Assembly (NCBI GenBank): GCA_945867245.1
Contig: CAMBHQ010000039.1
Coordinates: forward strand, 1-7,601
Source: an uncultured Porphyromonas sp.
GTDB lineage: Bacteria; Bacteroidota; Bacteroidia; Bacteroidales; Porphyromonadaceae
Length of the DNA stretch: 7,601 bases
Direction: 5' to 3'
Shown here: in pieces, positions 1 through 6,289 of the stretch
Position numbering within the stretch: position 1 is the stretch's first letter
How the letters are laid out: every line of letters starts with the position of its first letter
Position numbers and translations under genes: made by a program
The notes under the pieces: model-generated
Seen by the model: the letters and a program-made list of their open reading frames with translations, nothing else
Databases searched by the model: none
What the model was told of the DNA's origin: nothing

Positions 1-2
1 GC

Positions 3-2144
3 TATACGGCTAACCTCAATACGACCTATCGTATCAATCCCAAGGTGTCGCTTAACCTCATCGCCAATGCGGCCCTGCGTCAGCAGCGCGCCCCCGGTAC
101 GCTGAGCCAGAGCACCAATGCGGTAACAGGGGAGGTCAGCCGAGACTTCGATATCAACCCCTATTCGTATGCGCTCAATACCTCACGAGTGCTTAAGGCT
201 AACGAGTACTATACGAGGAGCTATGCCCCCTTCAATATCCTGCATGAGCTAGATAACAACTATCTAGACCTCAATGTGCTAGACCTGAAGTTTCAGGGCG
301 AAGTGAAGTACAAGCCTATCGAAGGCTTGGAGCTCGCAGTGCTAGGTGATGTCAAGTATTCGGGCTCGGAGACGGAGCATATCATTAGTGAGCACTCCAA
401 CCAAGCTGAGGCACAGCGTGCTGCCTATACGGCTACCATTCAGAATAGCAATGCCTTGCTCTATACAGACCCAGATCAGCCCTATTCGAGACCTATCACA
501 GTACTGCCTGTGGGTGGTTTCTTCAATACGCGTAACTACAGTATCCTCGCATGGGACTTCCGTGCCTCAGCCTCGTACAACAAGGATTTGGGCCGTGATA
601 TCCTCAGTCTCTTCGGGGGGGTAGAGGTGAATGCCTACGACCGTCACTCTAAGTGGAATAATGGCGTGGGTATGCAGTTTGATAAGGGGGAGACAGCTCT
701 CTTCAATTACCTGTACTTTAAGCGTATGCAGGAGGAGGGTACTAGCTATTTCGGCTTGCTCAATACTCGCTACCGCAATGTGGCTATGTTTGCCAATGCC
801 ACTTACTCTATCGATGGTAAGTACACGCTGAATGGCACCTTCCGTTACGAGGGTACCAATAAAATGGGTAAGAGCATATCTGCACGTTGGCTCCCTACGT
901 GGAACGTCTCTGGCTCGTGGACGGTAGACAGAGAGAAGTTCTTCTCGGGCCTGCGTCCTACGCTCTCTTCGCTTGTGCTTAAGGCCTCCTACTCTCTGAC
1001 CGCTGATAAGGGGCCAGCTAGTGTAACGAACTCTACAATGATCGTTACTAGTGCCACACCATGGCGTGCTCATGCCTCGCAGCAGGAGACGGGATACGTC
1101 ATCGCTTGGCCAGAGAATAGCGAGCTGACCTACGAGAAGAAGCACGAGCTTAACCTCGGCTTCAATGCAGGTTTCCTCAAGGATCGCATTAACCTATCTT
1201 TTGACTGGTACCACCGCAATAACTTCGACCTTATCGGGCCTATCAATACGATGGGACTAGGGGGCTCGACGATCAAGTATGGCAACGTAGCCTCGATGAA
1301 CTCTAATGGTATCGAGCTCTCGATATCGTCTACTAATATCAAGACTAAGGACTTCAGCTGGGTAACGGACTTTGTGTATGCGCACGCTACAAATAAGATT
1401 ACAGACCTAGAGAGCCGTCAGCGTATAATCGACCTTGTCAGTGGCTCGGGCTTTGGTGTAGCAGGATATCCCGTGCGTGCACTCTTCTCGATACCTTTCG
1501 CGGGGCTAAATGATCAGGGCTTGCCTACCTTCTACACTACGGCAGACCGCACGAGTACGACTGTTACGGGTATCAACTTCCAGCAGCGCACAGGCCTGGA
1601 CTTCCTCAAGTACGAAGGCTCTGTAGACCCTACCGACTATGGTTCGCTTGGGAATACTTTTACTTACAAGGGCTTCAAACTGAATGTCTTTATGACCTAC
1701 TCCTTCGGTAATGTGGTGCGCCTAGACCCAGTCTTCCGTAACCGTTACAACGACCTCAGCTCTACTCCACGTGAGTTTGAGAACCGTTGGATAAATCCTG
1801 GGGATGAGACTAAGACGACTGTGCCCGTCATTGCGTCCTATAGACAAAACTACGAGAATGCGAACCTCAACTATGCCTACAATGCCTATAACTATTCGGA
1901 TGCACGTATAGCCAAGGGTGACTTCATCCGCATGAAGGAGATCTCGCTAAGCTATGACTTCCCTAAAGCATGGGCTAAAAAGCTAGCAGTAAGCGATATT
2001 AGCCTAAAGCTACAGGCCTCTAACCTCTTCCTGATCTACTCGGATAGTAAGCTCAATGGGCAGGACCCCGAGTTCTTCAATACCGGTGGGGTAGCTACAC
2101 CTCTAGCACGTCAGTTCACGATGACGCTACGTGTGGGTATATAG
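3..2144 (+). CDS. SusC/RagA-family TonB-linked outer-membrane transporter, 5'-partial
   Basis: This is the C-terminal ~713 residues of a TonB-dependent outer-membrane transporter of the SusC/RagA family, which imports large nutrients with its SusD partner. The frame is open from base 3, and the GTG at 45 is an internal valine codon, not a start. Family members are usually about 1,000 residues. The signal peptide, carboxypeptidase-like N-terminal extension, TonB box and most or all of the plug therefore lie upstream, and what remains is mainly the 22-strand barrel. Evidence includes alternating aromatic/polar strands and a typical SusC barrel block near 790-925 (FANATYSIDGKYTLNGTFRYEG, then ARWLPTWNVSGSW). 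There is also LKASYSLTADKGP near 981-1020, late strands KGDFIRMKEISLSYDFP near 1914-1960, and a short barrel-ending terminus (FTMTLRVGI). A susD-like gene follows 23 bases downstream. Family assignment is firm; the substrate cannot be read from the sequence. Confidence 0.95.
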   Translation, partial: YTANLNTTYRINPKVSLNLIANAALRQQRAPGTLSQSTNAVTGEVSRDFDINPYSYALNTSRVLKANEYYTRSYAPFNILHELDNNYLDLNVLDLKFQGEVKYKPIEGLELAVLGDVKYSGSETEHIISEHSNQAEAQRAAYTATIQNSNALLYTDPDQPYSRPITVLPVGGFFNTRNYSILAWDFRASASYNKDLGRDILSLFGGVEVNAYDRHSKWNNGVGMQFDKGETALFNYLYFKRMQEEGTSYFGLLNTRYRNVAMFANATYSIDGKYTLNGTFRYEGTNKMGKSISARWLPTWNVSGSWTVDREKFFSGLRPTLSSLVLKASYSLTADKGPASVTNSTMIVTSATPWRAHASQQETGYVIAWPENSELTYEKKHELNLGFNAGFLKDRINLSFDWYHRNNFDLIGPINTMGLGGSTIKYGNVASMNSNGIELSISSTNIKTKDFSWVTDFVYAHATNKITDLESRQRIIDLVSGSGFGVAGYPVRALFSIPFAGLNDQGLPTFYTTADRTSTTVTGINFQQRTGLDFLKYEGSVDPTDYGSLGNTFTYKGFKLNVFMTYSFGNVVRLDPVFRNRYNDLSSTPREFENRWINPGDETKTTVPVIASYRQNYENANLNYAYNAYNYSDARIAKGDFIRMKEISLSYDFPKAWAKKLAVSDISLKLQASNLFLIYSDSKLNGQDPEFFNTGGVATPLARQFTMTLRVGI

Positions 2145-2167
2145 TATGACTTAATCGAGGAATAACA

Positions 2168-3736
2168 ATGAAACTAAGCAATTATATAAAGCTCTTCGCA
2201 GCCTCTACGCTTGTAGTAAGCGCTATGTCGAGCTGCAATGACTTCCTGAGTACGCTACCTGATAGCCGTGCTGAGGTCGATAGCTATGAGGATATCCGTA
2301 GCTTGCTCATATCCGCTTATCCCGATCAGGGGTATGGCTTGATTACTGAGCTGTCTACAGATAATGTGGTACACAATACGGAGGCGGCTGCCTACACAAC
2401 ACGTTTCTATGACCAGCTCTATGCTTGGGAAGATGTAACGGAGTCAGCCAACGAGAGCCCTAGGCGTGTGTGGGAGTCGGTATATAGCGCTATACAGACG
2501 GCCAACGCAGCTTTGGAGGCTATAGAGAAGTTGGGCGATCGTGCAGACCTCAAGCCCCTCAAGGGTGAGGCTCTACTATGCCGAGCTTATGGACACTATC
2601 TGCTGGCGAACCTCTTCGCTGAGCCTTATAATGTAGCTACGGCAAGCTCTAAGCTAGGTGTGCCCTATATGACCAAGCCAGAGACTACCCTCAATCCGAA
2701 GTACACTCGCGAAACGCTCGCAAGCAACTACGAGCGTATAGCAGCGGACATTGAGGAAGGCTTACCTCTGCTCAACGACCAGACCTACTCTGTCCCCAAG
2801 TACCACTTTAATAAGAAGGCAGCTAACGCCTTTGCGGCTCGCTTCTACCTCTTTTATCAGAAGTGGGACAAGGCTTATAGCTATGCTCAGGCTGTCCTTG
2901 GCTCGGCTCCTGCCAACCAGTTACGCGATTATGCGCAGCTACTGGCTCTACCCAGTGGCCAGGGTGGGTTCAACAATAGAGCGATAGAGTGGGTGGACCA
3001 CAGCAATGCCAATAACCTTATGCTCCTTACGGATATGTCTTCGCAGGGGCGTTACTTTGGCTTCTTTACGGTGGGCTCGCGCTATACGCACTCGAGCTTT
3101 GTAGCAGACCGCGAGACTGTAGCAGCAGCCAACGCCTGGGGCTCTACAGCCATGAAGGTTATGCCAGAGCGCCTTACAGACCCCTATCGTAAGGTCATAT
3201 TGCCCAAGAATCCATTCCAGATAGAGTACACAGACCGTGTAGCCGGTACGGGCTACCTGCGCACTACCTATGCCGACTTTACCACAGATGAGACTTTGCT
3301 CGTACGGGCCGAGGCTAGTATAATGCTCGGCAAGTACGCAGAGGCACTCGCAGATATGAACCTTTATCTCCGCAATACCTATAGTACCTACAACGAGCTG
3401 ACAGCTGAGAGTATTAAGACCTGGAATGAATCTACGGCTTATCATACACCTACAGTCCCTACGCCACGTAAGCGCCTCAATGCGAGCTGGACGATTAGCT
3501 CAGAGCAAGAGAACTATCTGCAAGTGCTGCTGCATATGCGTCGTATCGAGACTATACAGACGGGCCTACGCTGGTTCGATATCAAGCGCTATGGCATAGA
3601 GGTAGCACGTGTGGACGTTGTAGGTGGTACGACTGCTGTGGAGACAGCCAATAAGCTCACCAAGGACGACAAGCGCCTTGCCTTCCAGATACCAGAGGAG
3701 TCTATCGCTGCAGGTATGACCCCAAACCGCCAGTAG
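2168..3736 (+). CDS. SusD/RagB-family substrate-binding lipoprotein
   Basis: This is a complete 522-residue SusD/RagB-family lipoprotein, the surface lid that captures substrate for the SusC channel. The ATG is followed by a lipoprotein signal peptide (MKLSNYIKLFAASTLVVSAM) with lipobox SMSSC-like residues ending at Cys23. The mature start CNDFLSTLPDS is typical of SusD. The N-terminal half carries the helical TPR-like unit with ALLCRAYGHYLLANLFAEPY at about residues 135-154. The C-terminal SusD/RagB region shows ETLLVRAEASIMLGKYAEAL from about 375, the hallmark RWFDIKRYG at about 468-476, and a final FQIPEESI...TPNRQ segment. Length is normal for the family. It starts 23 bases after the susC stop, with AGGA about seven bases upstream of the ATG, so co-transcription and likely translation from the same message are expected. 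No defect is seen. Ligand specificity is unknown. Confidence 0.96.
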   Translation: MKLSNYIKLFAASTLVVSAMSSCNDFLSTLPDSRAEVDSYEDIRSLLISAYPDQGYGLITELSTDNVVHNTEAAAYTTRFYDQLYAWEDVTESANESPRRVWESVYSAIQTANAALEAIEKLGDRADLKPLKGEALLCRAYGHYLLANLFAEPYNVATASSKLGVPYMTKPETTLNPKYTRETLASNYERIAADIEEGLPLLNDQTYSVPKYHFNKKAANAFAARFYLFYQKWDKAYSYAQAVLGSAPANQLRDYAQLLALPSGQGGFNNRAIEWVDHSNANNLMLLTDMSSQGRYFGFFTVGSRYTHSSFVADRETVAAANAWGSTAMKVMPERLTDPYRKVILPKNPFQIEYTDRVAGTGYLRTTYADFTTDETLLVRAEASIMLGKYAEALADMNLYLRNTYSTYNELTAESIKTWNESTAYHTPTVPTPRKRLNASWTISSEQENYLQVLLHMRRIETIQTGLRWFDIKRYGIEVARVDVVGGTTAVETANKLTKDDKRLAFQIPEESIAAGMTPNRQ

Positions 3737-3762
3737 TCAAACTCTATAATACGAGAGAGATA

Positions 3763-4914
3763 ATGAAACTAAGAAAGCATATCCTTATCCCCAGCCTCAT
3801 CACTCTAGGTCTTGCTATGGGTGTGGCTTCGTGTGGAGAGGACAATCCAATAGATAGCTCCAAGACTGTAGTGATAGCCGAGCCAAGAGTCGAGAACGAC
3901 TTCGATAAGTGGCTAGCGCACTATTTTATGACGCCATACAATATCGAGCTGCGCTATCGTATGAAGGACAACGAGACGTCCCTCAACTACAACCTTGCTC
4001 CGGCCAAATTTGATAAGAGCGTACAGATGGCACACCTTGTCAAGTACCTCTGTCTAGAGGCCTATGACGAGGCTACAGGTTCGCAAGCCTTCGTGCGTAC
4101 GCTCTTCCCCAAGCTCCTAGACCTTATCGGATCGCCTGCATACAACACCAATGGTACTATGGTACTGGGTACGGCAGAGGGCGGACGCAAGATGACGCTC
4201 TATATGGTTAATGAGCTGAAGCCTACCGACTCTGAGCATCTCAACCGCTATTACTTCAAGACGGTGCATCACGAGTTCGGACACATTCAGAACCAGACTA
4301 AGCCTTATCCCCAGGAGTTCCAACAGATAACGGCTACAGGCTATGTGTCAGACTCGTGGAGTAGCAAGTGGAATACACCCACAGATATCCGAAGTGTTCT
4401 CCAGTTAGAGGAGCGTGCCCGTTATCCGAAGGTTGTACAGTATTATGCTTATGCTGATGAGCGTACTGCGCTTCAGAATAAGGACAATCGTACTCCAGAA
4501 GAGACAACTCGTATCTCCGAGCTAGCGAGCCTTATTGCCACACTACGTCAGGAGCCTGAGTATGTAGCGCAGATGCGCGAGTACAACAATATATCGTCGT
4601 ATATTCAGAAGATCGATGTGGCTACCCTCAATGCACTGCGTGCGGGCTTTATCAGCCCTTATGCTTCTAGCCAACATGCAGAGGACTTCGTAGAGATACA
4701 GTCTATCTTTATGACAGATGCGCCCGCACTGTGGGAGGCTAAGATGCGTCTCGCAGGTAGTACCGGCCGTGCGCTGATACAAGAGAAATACAATATTGTG
4801 GAGAGCTATCTGCAAAACGACTGGGGTATTAGCCTTGTCGGCCTGCGCGATATTGTTTTGGCACGTCAGGCTAAGCTCGGGGAGCAAGACCTCACGGGAC
4901 TAACGATTAAATAG
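3763..4914 (+). CDS. SusCD-associated putative zinc metallopeptidase lipoprotein (Peptidase_Mx1-like)
   Basis: This is a complete 383-residue lipoprotein predicted to be a zinc-dependent hydrolase at the outer membrane. The signal peptide ends in lipobox GVASC with Cys24, followed by acidic GEDNPID. The zinc motif is HEFGH at residues 170-174 (H170 and H174 as ligands, E171 as catalytic base), in the context VHHEFGHIQNQTKPYPQEF, then a SDSW block ending at W199. A second conserved-looking block, GFISPYASS then AEDFVE, lies at residues 295-311; E307 or E311 could supply a third metal ligand (inference). From recall of the family, both blocks match the putative zinc-binding metallopeptidases (Peptidase_Mx1, substrate import-associated zinc metallohydrolase) found beside SusC/SusD genes. 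About 95 charged, probably helical residues separate them. Its position between susD and two DUF4302 genes suggests it trims or releases the imported substrate. Activity and substrate are unproven. Confidence 0.9.
   Translation: MKLRKHILIPSLITLGLAMGVASCGEDNPIDSSKTVVIAEPRVENDFDKWLAHYFMTPYNIELRYRMKDNETSLNYNLAPAKFDKSVQMAHLVKYLCLEAYDEATGSQAFVRTLFPKLLDLIGSPAYNTNGTMVLGTAEGGRKMTLYMVNELKPTDSEHLNRYYFKTVHHEFGHIQNQTKPYPQEFQQITATGYVSDSWSSKWNTPTDIRSVLQLEERARYPKVVQYYAYADERTALQNKDNRTPEETTRISELASLIATLRQEPEYVAQMREYNNISSYIQKIDVATLNALRAGFISPYASSQHAEDFVEIQSIFMTDAPALWEAKMRLAGSTGRALIQEKYNIVESYLQNDWGISLVGLRDIVLARQAKLGEQDLTGLTIK
4270..4284 (+). other. HEFGH zinc-binding/catalytic motif codons
   Basis: These five codons (CAC GAG TTC GGA CAC) encode H170-E171-F172-G173-H174 of the metallopeptidase lipoprotein. 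In zincin-type enzymes the two histidines bind zinc and the glutamate activates water. Both histidines and the glutamate are intact, so the protein is not an obvious dead homologue at this site. Confidence 0.9.
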
Positions 4915-4922
4915 ATAAGGTG

Positions 4923-6263
4923 ATGAACAGTATTAAATATATCTTTAGACTGGCCCTCGGGGCAGTATTGTTGCTGCCATTGGCCTCTTGTCAGAAAGAC
5001 CAGAATATCTTTTCTGAGACTCCTGCCGAGCGTACACAGCGCACTATGAATGAGGCGCTAAAGACACTGCAGGGGGCTGTCTATGGCTGGGAGATGAGTG
5101 TCTACCCCTCTCCGGATAAGACCTTCGGTGGCTATACACTCTTTGTGCGTTTCGATAAGAACGGCACAGCCTCTATATCCGACGAGCTACAGATAGACCC
5201 TGCGGATGTTACGGAGAGCCTGTATGCTATAGATAACAGCAATGGACCGACGCTGACCTTCGATACTTACAACGTATCGATGCATAGGTATTCTGAGCCT
5301 GCGAGCGAAAGCTTCGAGGCTAGTCGAGCGACAGGTGCCGATGGAGACTATAGTTTTCAGATCATTAGTGCGACCGAAGAAAAGGTAGTTCTACGTGGTG
5401 TGCGCAGTCTGGTCTATGCAGAGCTAAAGCCACTCAAGACTGCTTACTGGCAGCCCCTAGTGGAGAACATCAAAAACGCCGCCAACAACTACTTCCTACC
5501 TACTGCCAAGGCTCAGATAGATGGTACAGTGGTATCTGGAGTACGTATGACGGGTAAGCGTCACCTGCTCTTTACCTACAAGGGGGTGGATTACAACCTT
5601 CCCTTCCGCTTCACCTCTACAGGACTCGAGCTATACGAACCCCTGAGTATTGCAGGCCTTACGGTGCAGACACTAACCAACAAGGGGACACTTGATATGC
5701 CTGTTCTAGCCGATGCTACAGGCAAGTTTGAGCTCAGCTACGAGGAGAATCTCCCTGCTTTGTTGCAGGTGGCAATATTTAAGTATTCGTCCGCTAAGGC
5801 TACAGGTCGCTTTGCCTCGGCGCTTAGCAATATGAGTCGTCATTTGAATAATTATAGCGGTCGTATCGTAGATGGAGGTGTGTACTTTGGGGTCTTAGAT
5901 GGAGCCCTCCAGCTGTATGTACCTCAGTTCTATTATACCTCATCTAGCTATGCTCCTGCGACTCTACTTCTCAATGCAGAGATCCTAGGGCCCAAGGAGG
6001 TTAAGTTCACCTACGACCATGCTGCCTCTACCTCAACTGGTGACATTGGGGCGCAGCTCATAATCTATCGTAGTGCTCACATCCTAGCAGCAGGCTTCTC
6101 TAACGTGGGTAATATCTCTACCTACTACACTGATGGTAATTATGACGGGCGTACCTTCGAGCTCTCTGTAGAGCCTGGGACGGCACGCCCCAAATGGATA
6201 AAGCTTGTAGACAAGAGCGACAGCAGCAATACAGTCGAGCTAACTACAGCTTTCTATAACTAA
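4923..6263 (+). CDS. DUF4302-like lipoprotein, first copy
   Basis: This is a complete lipoprotein of 446 residues that resembles the DUF4302 family, which has no established function and is encoded near SusC/SusD systems in Bacteroidetes. I chose the ATG at 4923; a GTG directly before it at 4920 would add one residue. The signal peptide (MNSIKYIFRLALGAVLLLPLA) ends at Cys23, and the mature end CQKDQ is close to the polar/acidic lipoprotein surface-export signals described in Bacteroidetes. Supporting blocks are PAERTQRTMNEALKTLQ at 34-50, YGWEMSVYPSP at 54-64, FGGYTLFVRFDKNG from 68, and a C-terminal FSNVGNISTYYTDGNYDGR from 392. The rest is rich in short beta-type segments, and there is no catalytic motif I recognise. 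It begins eight bases after the metallopeptidase stop, implying tight co-expression. A paralogue follows. A surface ligand-binding or accessory role is only inferred. Confidence 0.85.
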   Translation: MNSIKYIFRLALGAVLLLPLASCQKDQNIFSETPAERTQRTMNEALKTLQGAVYGWEMSVYPSPDKTFGGYTLFVRFDKNGTASISDELQIDPADVTESLYAIDNSNGPTLTFDTYNVSMHRYSEPASESFEASRATGADGDYSFQIISATEEKVVLRGVRSLVYAELKPLKTAYWQPLVENIKNAANNYFLPTAKAQIDGTVVSGVRMTGKRHLLFTYKGVDYNLPFRFTSTGLELYEPLSIAGLTVQTLTNKGTLDMPVLADATGKFELSYEENLPALLQVAIFKYSSAKATGRFASALSNMSRHLNNYSGRIVDGGVYFGVLDGALQLYVPQFYYTSSSYAPATLLLNAEILGPKEVKFTYDHAASTSTGDIGAQLIIYRSAHILAAGFSNVGNISTYYTDGNYDGRTFELSVEPGTARPKWIKLVDKSDSSNTVELTTAFYN

Positions 6264-6289
6264 GTAGTAACTAAAACAAACAAGAAAAG
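6264..6289 (+). promoter_or_regulatory. A-rich translation leader of the second DUF4302-like gene
   Basis: The 26-base gap contains a long A-rich run (ACTAAAACAAACAAGAAAAG) immediately before the ATG and no good Shine-Dalgarno sequence. A-rich, unstructured leaders are common for well-translated Bacteroidetes genes, so this supports the ATG at 6290 as the start. No stem-loop or terminator is visible, which argues for read-through from the first copy. Confidence 0.45.

Noticed and set aside
45..47. GTG as a possible start of the first reading frame
   Set aside because: The frame is open back to base 3 with barrel-like residues (YTANLNTTYRINPKV), and there is no signal peptide after the GTG. 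It is an internal valine of susC.
346..624. Plus-strand frames overlapping susC and susD in other phases (346-624, 631-831, 2751-2987)
   Set aside because: They are internal to real genes, lack plausible start context, and their Arg/Ser-rich translations are typical of out-of-frame shadows.
567..1145. 192-codon minus-strand reading frame inside susC
   Set aside because: It lies wholly opposite well-supported susC barrel sequence, and its translation shows no recognisable family or signal. The same reasoning removes the minus-strand frames at 1130-1342, 2948-3445, 4117-4323 and 4543-4887.
2146..2154. ATGACTTAA mini-frame between susC and susD
   Set aside because: A start, one codon and a stop in a short gap is easily due to chance; nothing suggests a regulatory leader.
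3745..3750. TATAAT between susD and the metallopeptidase gene
   Set aside because: Bacteroidetes housekeeping promoters use TTG / TAnnTTTG-type elements rather than the enterobacterial -10, the gap is only 26 bases, and there is no matching upstream element.
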